Positions 21,865 to 34,602 are shown, numbered from the stretch's first letter. The stretch is 64,000 bases of DNA from Cercozoa sp. M6MM (GCA_040357565.1 JBDODJ010000002.1), one strand, 5' to 3'. Notes: generated by a model from the letters alone, not told the origin. Numbers and translations: made by a program.

Positions 21865-24800
21865 TTACTCAGGCGTCTTTGGCTGCGCGAACGAGCAAAG
21901 TACCTGTGCTCGAGGAGTCTACATATGCCAGGTTATTGCAAACGACAAATGACAAACAGTTAGAATTGAACTTGAACGTACTCAAAGATTTGGTTTCCCA
22001 AGTCGTCAATTGGCGGCACGGGTTTTCCAATGCATGCGTCGAATCCAGCTTTCATGTAAGAAGCTCTGTCCTCAGTGCTACAGTTTCCAGTGCACACGAT
22101 GCACACGCTTTTGTACTTGGCTTTTTGGGATTTTTCAAGTCGCCGTATTCTATCCTGCTGGGGGGGGGGGGTAGTGTGGATTCATAAAATTCAGCTAAGA
22201 ACGGTAGGAGGGAAAATAACGAACCAGGATAGCGATTCCGTCCCATACGCCTCCAGCACGCGACAAGTTAAAGTCGATAAAGTATATGCGCATGTCATGA
22301 ATCCTAAAACAAGAAGGTATTTTGAAAATCAGTTTAACTGAAACAATCAAGTATCAGCGGGAGTCTCTTGGTTTTTAACATCATTGTCTATTTTCAGTAT
22401 TTACCCGGGAGGTGACATTTCCTGCAGAACCTCTAGAGCACTTTCGCCGGTAGGAAATTGGTCTATCTTCCATTTCAGGTCGAACTTTTTCATCTACCAA
22501 ATGCGGGTGCTCAACGCACAGCAGTAGTATAATATACCCGTACCACAACTTGAATTTTCTTTGTCAATATTCGTCTGCATTGAGAGCGAAAATGTAGGTC
22601 ATCTACTACTGTAGCACAGTGACGTTTACTTTACCTGTTGGGTCCTTCGTCGTCAATTATCACCTAAATCAACGCAAGCAAGTTTCTTCAAGTCTAAACT
22701 AGCGTTGAACTGAAAGTAAAAATGTGGCGAATGTTGATATTACCAAGCTAACCTGTTTTCGAGAAGTCCACACGGCAACATAGCACAGTATTTAAACAGG
22801 AGAACAAAGGGGATGCAGGTCGGGTGTACTTGACGGAATTTGCTTCGATCAATTTGTGGCTCGCGTTCAGCAGTTGACAGTGTTACACCACTATGAAGAG
22901 GCAGTGTAAAGAGGTAAAACGCTGCGTTGTTGGCATAATATGCTACCGTCTCGACTCTGTTTCAGTTCGCACACGCACCGGTATTAAAAGCAAACATTCA
23001 CGTGGTCAACAAAGATGTCAGTCTGCTGGTTACACAATCAAGATATTTGATACAAGCATGAGCCGGATTTCTCTTCAACATCAGTGCCCTCACAGTGCTG
23101 CTTGTACAAGGTATCTGCATCTGGTGCGATTTCTGTTGGCATTGCTCTCCACCAGCTAAATTTACAGTCAACGCGCACAATACACACAGGCGCATGAATT
23201 TACAATCGCAAAATGCAGGATACGGGGACACGACGTCAATGACACCTCCCTGTCGCAAGAGATCGTGAACTCAGATTTTACAAACAAAGGGCCTGGCAAA
23301 TACGAGTGCAGTTGTCATTCTTTTGCTGATTAAAAGGCCAAGTCCGCTCCCACCGGTTCTTTTGATTCCAACGTTTTCAGTCTGTGTGTCTTCGCCGTGC
23401 AATTGTGCCCATTTGCCAAAGAGTTTTTTCACAGACTCAGGCGGGATTCCTGGGTAGTAAATTAAGCATGGCGGATGATGAACAAACGCAAAGGGGTTTC
23501 CATCAATTCCATTTTTAGTACACCTGTTCCAGAGTCGTAGACGCAAAACTGCAGGAAGTAGTTTTCGCCTAACTTTTCATTCTTGTTTGACAAGCCTGAG
23601 GGAGTTAGCGTTCTTGACTTCTCGAGAGATGAACCGACACCCACTTGTATCGCCACCTCGCTTTCTTTCTTAAAGATGGGGCGCTTCGTTAAAGTGGCTC
23701 GTAGAAGAACGAACCCTTTGTCTGTGAACTTTACTGCACTAAAAAAACACAAGTGCGGCGAATCTCCAACATTTTGCTACAAAAACATACTTACTGAGAA
23801 GATTGATCAGTATCTGCTTTAACAGTCGTTTATTTGAACGAAAGCAGTATGCTTCGACAGTGTCCGGTAGCTCTATCAAACTTCAAAATGATGACTCTAA
23901 CCAAAAAGTGTGCCGCAGAAACGCACCGAAAGCAATGTGAACGCCCGGTTTCGCCAGCCGACGTGGGATAGCACAGACTTCGCGAACGAAATCTACGATC
24001 AACTTAATGATGATAAATTCAAAATGGAGATTCCTGAGGCAGATGCGAACCCGAAATGTAAATATCATCAGTGGTGAGGTCCTTTTCATCAAGGTCCTCC
24101 AATTTCGCAACATCAAGAATGCCTACATACATACACTCAATTTCGCAACATTGAGAATGCAGACATACACACAGTACAGAAGTCAAACCATTGATGATGT
24201 CGAGTGTATGAAAGCAAGCGTGCAGAGCCTTTCACAAATAAAGTTACTCAAGTTATGGTTCACTACTTTTTGTGCGTAAGTACGCACGCGTGTGTACAGT
24301 GTACCTCATTGCTCTCATCAGCTATCTCTTCTACCTTCGTGGACAGTCGTTTTCGAACGCTAGAACGACAATCTTTTGGCTTCAGTGATCGAACCATTGC
24401 ACGCAAAGCGTAGGTGCTTTGAAGCGACATCTCAACACCTCTAAATATAAGTGCATAAAAATATCAACCGCCTGGGCCGGAGTGATATGTACCCCGATGC
24501 AGCGTTTAGTGGATTTCGAAGCTAATGAATGTTACAAACCACCATGCCCTAATTAATCAGCACAATGTTCACGGCGATACGGTAAATTTACCTCATGAAA
24601 GGTGAAACTGAGCATGTCTATTTGCACAATTTCAGAGAAACATGTGGCCAAAACGTGAGCAAAGAAAAGGTAAACTTACCTCTTTGTTGAGAAAGCAGGT
24701 CAGCGACACTGCGCTTTGCACGTATTGTCTGTCTTCGCACAAATGCGAAGACAACCAGAGCAACGAAGCCGATCCCACACAGAGAACCGACGCTCATAGC

Positions 24801-25031
24801 CCGCAAGGAAACTTCATTTAATGGCAAAAACGCAATCAAAGCGCAAACGGCAGCTACACTGACTTATACGCGAAAGTCAAGCAATGATCCAGCGAAAACG
24901 GAGCTTTATTTTTACCATGCCACAAAGCTGAAGCAAAACACAACATCCGCACGGGAAATACGACAAGTAGTCATAACCATGGCGACAGTCTTGCATGTGG
25001 AGGAGAGTTGCTCGTTGGTGGACTGACTCAT
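21865..25031 (-). CDS. Membrane hybrid histidine kinase with receiver domain
   Basis: The start at 25031 (MSQSTNEQLSS) leads into two membrane segments, roughly VVFCFSFVACSVAAVCALIA and SVGSLCGIGFVALVVFAFV, with only a short loop between them and so little extracellular sensor. The DHp region has an atypical H-box (VNHNLSN) and ILDVAKLEDLDEKD. HATPase motifs follow: N-box RLLKQILINLLS-(N)AVKFTDKG, G1 VYDSGTGIPPESVKKLF, and G2 GGSGLGLLISKRM with GGVIDVVSP. The receiver has VIIDDEGPNR (acidic pair), MKKFDLKWKIDQFPTGESAL, FIDFNLS (phospho-acceptor Asp), CIVCTGN (Thr) and CIGKPV (Lys). The end is either TAA 21960 or, after one more small intron, TAA 21865. It diverges from the HhH gene (165 bp) and is followed by the globin-RGS gene on the same strand. 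Confidence 0.82.
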
Positions 25032-25196
25032 CCGCGCGGAACGGAACTCATCAAAACCAAACAGAAAATGTAAAGGCAACAGCCAACAAAAAAGGCTGCT
25101 TGGCTGTTGCTTTCACATATTAACACACAAACAAGCAAAGTGCAGTCGTGATAGCAGTAGCACACGCTAGCTCCTGTTTATCTGTTGTTCAAGCAA

Positions 25197-26245
25197 ATGT
25201 GGGATTCGCCTTGGGACCAACTGGAGCCGAGCCTGCAGCGACGACCGCTGGCTTTGGCGGTATTTGACACTTGGTCACTCCTCCCTTGTACCAAGCTTCT
25301 GCGTAGGCACGCGCTGCGTTGAAAAAGCGCGGTGCTGATTTGCCGCAGCTGCGGCAGGATGATGCGTGGCTGTGTGACGACTGGCACTTGCAAGTCGCAC
25401 AACGCGACTACATCACTAAGGAGGAGCTATCGAGGGTACGCATTTGTTGATCCAGTACGTTCTTCGAACTTTATTTTTGGGGTGCAGGCAATGCGGTGGA
25501 AGCTGCAGCGAGGCACCTTCCGACCGCGGTTGCAGACGCTTGTCGATTCCAGTTCCGAATCTGAGGTACTTTGCACGCTGGTCAAATCCAGCAAGTGGTG
25601 TTTCAAGTTGAGGATTGCCAGGTAAAAGAACACTCAAAAGCTGCCTTTGACGCAATGAGCAATTTTGGCGACAAAAGCGACAAAGAGCAAGAGAAACAAA
25701 TCCGCAGTGCCATTCAGGTCTCTCTGATCCTTATGTCCCATTGTTGTTTCTGGCTTCAAATATTCCGTTTCTTATCAGTCACTGAGTAAACTAAAAGGCG
25801 TGGGGGCAGCCACAGCGACTTTGATCCTGTGTTTTGCACTCGGCGGTCTGCACAGTGAGGACACAGAGAGCGCCAGTGTCGGGAGTCATGTGCCTTTCAT
25901 GTCGGACGAGGCCATGCAAGCATGCGCGCCGCTGAGTCCGAATGAACCCAAGAAACGCGTGCAGTACACTTTGGCTCACGCGATTCGCTTCTTTCGCGCT
26001 TGTCGTCAGCGCAGTCGACAATTGAACACGTAATTCTTACCTCGCTCATTTTGGTCGCCTGTTCCGCGCCTCGATTTTGCGTTCCTCGCAGAACCTCGGC
26101 CAAACTGGCAGAGGCGCTGTTCTGTGCGACCTATGCGCCAGCTGAAACTCCCAAAAACAGGTCACTGAAAGGTGCTGTGTCGTCCGCATCTGGAGCGGTG
26201 CCGCGCCGCTTGGTCCGGAAAAAAAGTAAAGCAGGAAGCCGATAA
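25197..26245 (+). CDS. Conserved protein with helix-hairpin-helix (KLKGVGAATA) motif
   Basis: The ATG at 25197 begins MWDSPWDQLEPSLQRRPLALA, and six or seven exons follow. A conserved block has DYITKEELSR, joined across an intron to AMRWKLQRGTFRPRLQTL. Then comes an HhH-like element, LSKLKGVGAATATLILC, followed by HVPFMSDEAM. The C terminus is basic (RRLVRKKSKAGSR, stop at 26243-26245). The arrangement 'mt.eeL..lm.WKl.RGkfRP.L..l...lkGVGpATAsaiL' matches an uncharacterised conserved eukaryotic family related in motif to HhH DNA glycosylases, but I see no glycosylase catalytic Asp context. DNA binding is possible but unproven. It shares a 165-bp divergent promoter with the histidine kinase. 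Confidence 0.72.
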
Positions 26246-26344
26246 GTCTACAGATCAAAAAATGTTCTGTCAGTTTCTGGGAAAAGACTCGAACGTGGGG
26301 ACAAAAAAAAAGTTAACTCAGCTCGACGAAACACGCGTATTTAG

Positions 26345-27557
26345 ATGGACCAAGGTTACTTGCCGCTAACATGCGGTGCTGAGACATCTGTGCACACTGC
26401 AGAATGCTTCGATAATGATGCATTGCTGTTCGAAATTGTGCGTTTTCTCGGGGTTGGTATGAAGCACACTGTAGCCGCTCTCCCCGCGGAGGATGGGGAT
26501 CTGTGCTTGTGCAGAAGAGATGCGTGCATTGTCGCTAACATGTAGGCGTTTCCATAACGAAATTGCATGTAACGACAGCGTGGTACACCTGCTACCCACT
26601 CCTACTGTCCTACCTAGTATGTGGTCGCAGTGGAAACCATTGGCAGCAACGGATGCGTCAGTTTTAGAGGAACAAGTCGCCGAGTTAGGCGATCGGAAGT
26701 GGCGCAGTTTGGCCGTGTTTCGTCACATTCGTCGCTCGCAGACGCGGTCGTCTGAGCAGCCTCGGGCCAGAGTGCCCGAGATCGAGTCGTGTCACTTGAT
26801 GGCACCAACAAAGTCAGTCAAGGAGTTCACTCGGTACTGCAGGCTGCTCTGTTGTCTCCCATTTTTGTGTACTATTACACAGTGATGGTGTCTACGTGAG
26901 GTTGCCGCGGGATCAACGACGGTTTCCGCAGGTGATCACCCAATCGCAAGCACCGTCCAACGCGCTGTCACGTTTGGTGAAACTGCCGCGCGGCGTCGTC
27001 TGGCAGTTCCGCTGTCCGCTTCTCGCGTCTCGCGCGTATCCTCGCCTCTTTTCCATTGACCAGCTGCCCTAATTGTTGCTTTTACAGTGAGTACTTTCGT
27101 TCGGTGGAGTCGCTGCAGAAGGACGCGGTCGACGTGGAAGAATACATGCACAGTGAGGACTTTGACGACGTCGATCCTGACAGCTACATGAGCGAGGAAC
27201 TTCAGCTGCGGCGACGTGCTTTCGAACGCGCGCTCTCTGAGGTGTGTGCGAAATCTCTTTGGTTTTGACTGAGAAATGAAAGTAATTAACGGTGTGTAAA
27301 TTTACACAATACAGAACACGGTGGATTACTGCAGCGTCTGCAGTCGGCGAGTTTACTACGTCACTCGGGAACAAGAACTCCGGCAACGTGCAGCACAAGG
27401 TGACTGCGTCTTTTTTGATGACTCTGCGTCTTGGCTTCGCGGTGAGCACAGAGGTACTGTACATTTCAATTACCCCCCCCCTGCAGTTTTAAATTATACA
27501 ACACTACAACAGAGAACAGGCGGCCGCAATACTATGGAGGCGGTGCTTGCGTCATAA
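26345..27557 (+). CDS. F-box protein with C-terminal CxxC pair
   Basis: Begins at the ATG at 26345 (MDQGYLPLTCGAETS). The F-box is rebuilt across the first intron: NDALLFEIVRFLGV joined to EEMRALSLTCRRFHNEIA, matching the Skp1-binding consensus. It is therefore a likely substrate adaptor of an SCF ubiquitin ligase. The following exons carry charged sequence (WRSLAVFRHIRRSQTRSS), a DGVYVRLPRDQRRFPQ exon and an acidic region (DVEEYMHSEDFDDVDPDSY). Then comes YCSVCSRRVYYVTREQE, which has one CxxC and might bind a metal with a later Cys. The last exon follows a C9 tract (27473-27481) and ends at 27557. The substrate-recognition domain is not identified. Confidence 0.72.
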
Positions 27558-27598
27558 ACTAGCAGTTTCGTGTACTGATCATATGGTGTCGTATTAAA

Positions 27599-30500
27599 CT
27601 ACAGATTGGTGTGTCGAATTGGCGGGTGCTGTGCCTGCACACTGGCTGAGATGTGCGCGCTAAGTCGCCTCATGTTTACTTTCGACGTCTTGGAATCGCT
27701 GTGACTGGCACCGCTTTCGGTACTGGCCGCTTGAGCATGAGGCGCCTGCAGTTGCACCGTCAGTTGTTCACCGACGTGGTTTGCGTTGTTGCGACGCTTG
27801 CTGCTGCTTCGCTTTCTGGGTGGTCGGAACACGCGCGTGCTGGGAGCGCCGTGCCCGCCGAAAGCACTCGACATGAGTCGATCCTCCTGCTGCAGGTGCA
27901 GTCGCAGTTGTTGGACGTTGTGCAAGGCTGCGTTTAGTTGAGACTGCAGTCTCGTGTTTTGGGAGGACAGTTCTTCGATCTTCGAGACGTCTTCTTCGCG
28001 CGAAGGACGGGAATCGAAGCGTTTGCTCAAGTCGCGCTGTTTTCCAAACTCGGAAAGTAACAAGTCAACCCAGAAAATAAAAACAATGCAATGAAAATTT
28101 ACGAATGCTTGTCGTTCAAGAGCGAGCTGCTCATCGGCTAGTTGCCGCACTTCGTGCAATCTCTGCTTGGACAGCGCTTTCTCGTCCGTGAGATCGATGA
28201 CGTGCAAAGCCTTCAGCTGTCTCACTTCATCGACATGCTGCTGCGCGAGTTGCTCGAGACGCTCATGCAACTCGGTGCTTCGTTGGTGTGACTGATTGAG
28301 ACTGTTGTGAAGTTTCGTCGCTTTCGCTTGCAGATTCTGCACTTCGGCTTCTTTGGCCTAATGCAAGCAATACAAATAATCAACGGGAGAATCAGTTGCG
28401 ATGAAATACGCGATACCGCCAGTTGCGACAGCACGGCGAATCGAGCTCGATTGACACTGTCGAATTCGTGTTGTCTCGCAGTTTTTGCTGCTTCTTCAAG
28501 TGCGATTCGCTGTACTTCGGCACTTTCGCGAGTCGCTTCGTCTCGCTGCTTTTCGTGCGCTTTGGTGAGTTCGAGCACGGTGTCTTCGAGTTTCTTTTCA
28601 AGCTGTTGTTTGAGTTGAGCCTGCTCGCCGAGTAAGCGATTTCGTTGTCGCTGCAGCTGCATTTTGGCATCCTCGCATTCGCGCCTTTGCTCCTCCACTG
28701 TGAGAGCAAGCTGTTGCTTGAGTCGATCAGATTCGAGCTGAAATTGTATCTGAGCGGAGGCGCTTTCGTTTTGCATCTCTTGAATTTGCTTTTGTAAAAC
28801 GCGGTCGGCTTCTTGCTTTTCATAAACAAGACGTGCTTGCAAAGCTTCGCTCTCAGATTTTGCGTCTCGCAGTTGCTCTTGCAAACTGTCATTCTTCGCA
28901 TCCGCTTGCGACAACTTTAAGGATAGCTTATCGTATTCGAGGCGTGCTGTTTCGGTGCACATGTCAAGTTCACGATCGGCTTGCTCTTGACATTGCTTTT
29001 TGAGCGACTCAAGCGAATGCCTCAACTGCGCGTCAAAATGCGTCTTGAGTGCGACAACTTCTTTCTCGTGCGACGCTGCTTGGCGTTTCAGTTTTGCCTC
29101 GAGTTCGACGAGTCGCAGGTGTCGCTTGCTCGACAACTGCTCACTGTTGGTGAGTTGTTGCGACGACTGGAGCAGTTGCTCCTGTACAGCCTCAAGTGCG
29201 TTCTGCGTTTCTTTGATTTCTCTCTGCAGTTTTGCGATTTCGTCGGCATGATTCTCTTTGAGCGCGCTCTGTTGCTCGGCAAACTCGTTTTCGAGCTTTC
29301 GCAACTGTTCGTTCATCGTTTCTTTCTGCCTTTGAATTGCGTTTCCGTGCTGTGTTTTAATCTCGCGTACCTTCGCGTCAGTGTCTTGGCTGATCTTTCG
29401 TATTTCGGCATTGTGTTTCTGTCGCTGCGTTTGCAGTTCACTTTGCAGGCTTTCCTGCGTCTTGGAAGCTTCCAGAAGTTTATCTTTCATCGCAGTCACG
29501 ACAGACTGCAACTCGAGGAGATTCGCTTCGTGTTCGCCAGTAGCTCGATCATATTGTCGTTGTAGCGAGGAGAGAGCGTTTTCTGCGGCTTCGGTACGTC
29601 GAGTTAACTCAGCACCCGAGGAAGCGGTGCGTTCGGCACTGCAGCGTTGCTCCGTGATGGTAGCTTCATGTTGCGCAATCCGTTGTTCAGCCCCGACAAG
29701 AGCTTGTTCGAGTAACGCTTTCTGCCTGTCAGCATGCTTCGAGGCAGCTTCGGCCGAGCTCTTTAAGTCAGCGTGCTGCTGCTGCAGACGCGCCAGTTCT
29801 TGAGCTAGAATGTGTTTTTCGTCCGTTTCGCGTTGGATTGTGTCCTGCGAGTGGCATTTAGCGTTGTGCAGCGCGTCCTGCAACTCGGCTTGCGCTTGTG
29901 TGAGTTCGCGGATTTGATATCGAAGCTGTTCCTTCTCGCGCGTGCTTTGCTTCATCGAAGCACGAATTTCAGCATTTTCGCGGTGTGCTTTGCTCAGTTG
30001 TTCCGATTGCTGCGTGCATTCCGACTTCAAGTCACTGCACTGCTGCTCCGACTGTCTGAGTCGTTTCTCCAGTACTTCTGATTGCTGTCTCATCGAATCT
30101 TGGTCGCGTCGATGATTGTCAAACGCAGCTCGGAGTTGCTGTAACAGTGTTTCATCTCAATTTATCGTAGTGTTTTATCTACTAAATATTATTCCGTGCT
30201 TACCTCTCCCACTGCTTGAGTTGAAGCGAGTGCTTCGTCTCTTTCGCGACGCAAGTCCACTGCTTCTTGCTGCAGCTGCGCAATTCGTCTCTCTGTTCTC
30301 AACAGAGCTTGCGACAATTGCTGTGGAAACGCGAAACATCAGCATGTGGTTTTTTGTCAGATATCGTGATTCTTACGTTGTGGTGTTCGATATGCTCTGA
30401 GTGTTTGTTTCCAAGGGCTTCGAGTTGCTCACGGAGCTGAGATCGCTCATCTTCGATGCGTTGTTGTTCCTGTCTTAGGACTTGGGCGTGCGAGTTGTGC

Positions 30501-31173
30501 AGTCGGTCGATCGCGGTTTTATGTGACTCTTTCAGTGACTGGATTTGTTTTTCGGCCTGGGCGGTAAGTTCGTTCTGTATGCACTCAATTCGTTCCTCAA
30601 ATTGCTGCCGTTCGTCTTGCAGCTGTTGCTTTATAGCACCCACTTCTCTTTGCGACGTTTCTTGAATCGTATTAAGCTTGGTAACTGCACTTGCTTTCAC
30701 CGATTCCACCTCGTGTTTCCACTGAAAGTACTTTCTCATTTGCTCGTATATCACAGCTTCAGTGCGCGCGGGGAGGAATTACCTTTTCAGTCAGTTGACG
30801 CAACTGAAACGCAGCTTTTTCAGCTTCAGCTCTAGCTTCGGTTGAATTTCCGTTCATGCCGCGTTCTTTGTCGAGTTGTCGACGAAGAAAGGCCACCTGT
30901 GACACAAAGCAGATTGGAAGGAGAGTGGCCTCCCCGATCAGGTTTTACCTTGCGAAAGCAGTCGCGCACAATGTATTGATTTTGTTGCTCATACGCTTTT
31001 TGCATGGCGCGTAACTCCTCGCTGTAGCTCGCGTCACGCGTGGCGAGACGGTGCACCACGCGGGTCAACTGAATCACTTTCTTGCACAGTTGTTTTCGTG
31101 CATCTGCAGGAAATCGCTTTCCCGCGTTTCGAGCATCAGTCGCATCGCTGGTCGAGACTCGGTTGCAGTTCAT
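27599..31173 (-). CDS. FAM184-like long coiled-coil protein
   Basis: About 1,050 residues, nearly all heptad-rich coiled coil (Gln/Glu/Arg/Leu) in about seven exons, with one exon of over 1.6 kb (about 30110-28430). The N terminus resembles FAM184: LCKKVIQLTRVVHRLATRD, then EELRAMQKAYEQQNQ, parallel to 'KKIAQLTKVIYALNTK...ALKDAHEEEIQ'. Near the end, DSRPSREEDVSKIEELS matches the conserved 'R.S.PED...I..L' block of that family. A basic, Ser-rich tail follows (FRPPRKRSSSKRRNN). FAM184 proteins are poorly characterised; their distribution follows ciliated lineages, so a role at the centriole or cilium is an inference. The start ATG is at 31173. Large antisense open frames across it are shadows of biased codons. 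Confidence 0.72.
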
Positions 31174-31803
31174 TCGTCCCCACCCGGTTGTTGGTGGGAT
31201 TCTGAACTGTCTTCCCAGTGCCTTCGAGCTTTCTTACACGTTAATCGCTACGTTTGGTATAACTTGACCATTTAGTGCCTATTGAATCCATTTTACCCTG
31301 GGGTATTGCGCAACATCCGCGCGGAACTTTGGGTGTGCTTCACTTTTTAGTTAATTCTTCAGTTTCTGTTCAGTTCAGCAGTGTTTTTGTTTGCAATTTA
31401 CGCCGACGCAAAGCCGGCAAGGGCCAGAAAACTATGAATTCGGTTGTGACCCACCTAAAACCGATACAGCGGAACTCCATAGTTAGTTTCTTAGTATGCT
31501 GAACTACCGCATTGGTAATTCGGTTGTTTTCACCTTGCGGGGGGATCTCGTTGGGTAGTGAGAGAAGTGGTGTTATGCTTGTGGAGTTGCAGTCTACGCA
31601 TACAGAAAAATGGAGTTGTTGTTATTGAATTTGCAGGACAATTTAACGATAAAATGATGGTACTTGTCACAAGCACAACGAAGACACAGCCGCGTTCAAA
31701 AGCAACCTTGCAATCAAACGACGAAATCAAACAAAGCCATCATAACGTTCGTGGTTTGTTCACTCAGCGATTGTTTGTAATCCGGGAAAGGAGTGTACGA
31801 AAC

Positions 31804-32060
31804 ATGAATAAGGTGAGTGGGCAGTTGACGCAGGCGATGCGCCAGTTGTGCTTCTCCCTGAAAGACGTGAAGCAAGAGTTCGGTATACCGAGTCCACCGG
31901 GGTCAACCACGACGACAATCCGTCCAACGCACTCGCGAAGACACGCTGTGCAGAAATGTCTGTTGCGGCTGCGTTTCTGGGTGCACTGGGCGTGCTCTCT
32001 CTAACTGGGTCGCGGGCGCTGTCGGACTTGTCGGCGACAAGTGCTCGAATTAGTCCGTGA
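31804..32060 (+). CDS. Small predicted membrane protein, about 61 aa
   Basis: ATG at 31804 (MNKVSGQLTQAMRQL), then a polar helix LKDVKQEF. A gtatac...tgtgcag intron of about 67 nt follows, and the second exon encodes a hydrophobic segment AAAFLGALGVLSLTG and a short polar end. Splicing at that intron keeps the frame. It is tiny, so the call rests on intron style and composition. The region 31174-31803 upstream shows no other supported gene. Confidence 0.35.
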
Positions 32061-32391
32061 TCCCGGACTTTGAACACGAGGAGTCTGTTGTAGAATCCTA
32101 TCTCGACAATTTTAGGTACTCCTTTTTATTTGATTCAGATTACGATTCACCATACTGCCTACGGCAGAGAAGACGACGAACAGATCAAGCACGTCCAGGA
32201 CTACCATATGGACGTTAGTGGGTACGGTACAGTCGATCTGTCTCCTCTTTGTTTCAATCATTTAGTTGTTGCTTCTTATCTGTCTGAGAAAAGGGTCCAG
32301 TCGGGCTGCCGACTCGACTGGACTGGACCGGAAGCAACGGGTCAACCATGGCAGCGGTGTGTTTTACTCGTTCCGTCCACTGCCAGTCCAC

Positions 32392-34362
32392 TTACAAGTC
32401 ATCCTTATTCAGATCCTCGACCTGCTCCTCCGAGTCCGAGCTCTGGTCTTGAGCGACGCGGAAGGATTCGTCAAGTCGCACACATCGATCCAACAGCACC
32501 AGCAGGTTGTCCTCATCGATCAGCTCGCTCAGGAAATCCTCCAACCACTCAGCCAACAGCAGCTCACGAGCCTGCGTTTCTCATATTGTATTTGGTTAGT
32601 AAAACAAACGAGAAAGCAAGATAAACGTGTGGCGGTACATCGACCTGACTGCCGAATTCGTCGCCTTTTGGCCTTAGCGATTTCAACACCTCCTGTGCAA
32701 TAGTTTTGAGGTTAGGGACACCAAGTTAAGGGTTAAAGGAAGGAAAAGGTACAAAGATGGTGCCTTGGGCTTCTAGTGCTTGCTTTTCGTGAATTTTCTG
32801 TGCTTGGGTACAAGCACAACCGACAATCTTTCGGGCAAAACTATTGATATGATAGTGCGCACCTCAGTGATCTGACCATCGCAGACGCGAGTAATCCAGC
32901 TGCCCAGTTCCACTCGCTGCTGTGGCATCAGCCGCATTTCTTCTGCCTCGTCTCGCTCGGCCTTGTGCTTGACGTACTCGCTCGATCGAGGGTGCACCCC
33001 TTGCTGCAAATTTCACTGTTGCACCTCGACTTTGTGTACATAATCATAGAAACCGATACCGAAATCTCTTCAACGACCTCCCCTGCGTGAAGTTCCAGCA
33101 GCGGACCGAAAAGGCCTTGCGGCACAGCTCCAGTGGCACGCCACTCGTCATCGAACATTTTGGCCGTCCACTGCGCACCATGTTTTCACTTCCTCTATCT
33201 CTCCCTTTCTTTTTTACTTTTAAATCGCCATACCCTGGAGGAGAGGAAAAGACGCTCGCGGAGTGCACTCACAAACTCCAGTGCAGCTTGCTCAGCCTGC
33301 ATATACCCTTGTTACACGTATTCCTTTGCTCTATCGAATACTACCGTTTCAGGCTTTGCCAAGCGAAAGTACTCGACAATCACGGACTCCACAAACAGTG
33401 CCAACACGCGCACGTAGCGATCTATAAAAATACCAAGCACATATCTACAACAGAGACAACGAAAGGCAATGACCAGAGAAACAAGAAAAGTACTGGACAG
33501 AACATTGGGGAGAGGTGCATCCCATGCAGCGCGACTTCGAACCGAAACATCACGCTGCAGTGCCGACCACGAGGCCAGAGCGATCGAGGCAGTATCACTC
33601 GTCACGTGGTGGAACCAAAACGGCGGCAGGTACAGTGCCATGCCAGGTTCCACCTGAACAAGCAAGGTGTCCGTTATGCCCTGCTTCTGCAGAACCTCTT
33701 GCATTGCACTCGCCGAGTACTCCGTGTCTCTGCCGCTGTTTCGGTGGCGCAGATGGAAACGCGGTCGCAATTGAAGCAGCTTCCATTGCGACGGCGGCAG
33801 CAACAGAAATCTGGACATTTTAGTGCAAAAATATATTGGAAAGCGTTAAATTTGAACAAAGAAGCGATACGATTTAGTTCCAACCAGCGGTACGAAAAAG
33901 TTGTGCATCGCATCGTAATGCAATGGCGTGGTAGCACCGCGCGACGTGAGCCACAACTGCACACGTCGACTTTCGTGCTCCTCCTCACTCGCTTCTGACG
34001 GATTGCCGAGATACAGGTTTAAAGGACAATTTAAACACAGCAAACGTACCAACAGAAGGTCCAAAATCAGTGTCATCGATCACATCTCCAAGCGCATCTC
34101 GAAGAAACTGCATTTTGGGTTCATTTGTGACTTGAACGCCACCATAGAGGTAGGCTTTATCGTCTGATTTACTGCGGACAGTACGATCTTGTAATATAAT
34201 AGTTTAAATCAGTAACAACAAGAGGAACAGCAAAATGAACGCACTTTTCCATCGCGAGAAGTGTCGTGGCAGCTTGTGCGAGAGTTGTGCGTCGATTTTC
34301 GCAGCAGCCCCAGGAGAACACACTGGCTGACCGCTGTGCACGTGAGATCTTGTGCTCGTACG

Positions 34363-34453
<91 letters not shown>

Positions 34454-34553
34454 NNNNNNNNNNNNNNNNNNNNNNNNNNNNNNNNNNNNNNNNNNNNNNN
34501 NNNNNNNNNNNNNNNNNNNNNNNNNNNNNNNNNNNNNNNNNNNNNNNNNNNNN

Positions 34554-34602
<49 letters not shown>

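Noticed and set aside
28981-30081. Several long plus-strand open frames across the FAM184-like gene.
   Set aside because: They are complements of Gln/Glu/Leu-rich coiled-coil codons; composition is Cys/Ser/Phe/Leu noise.
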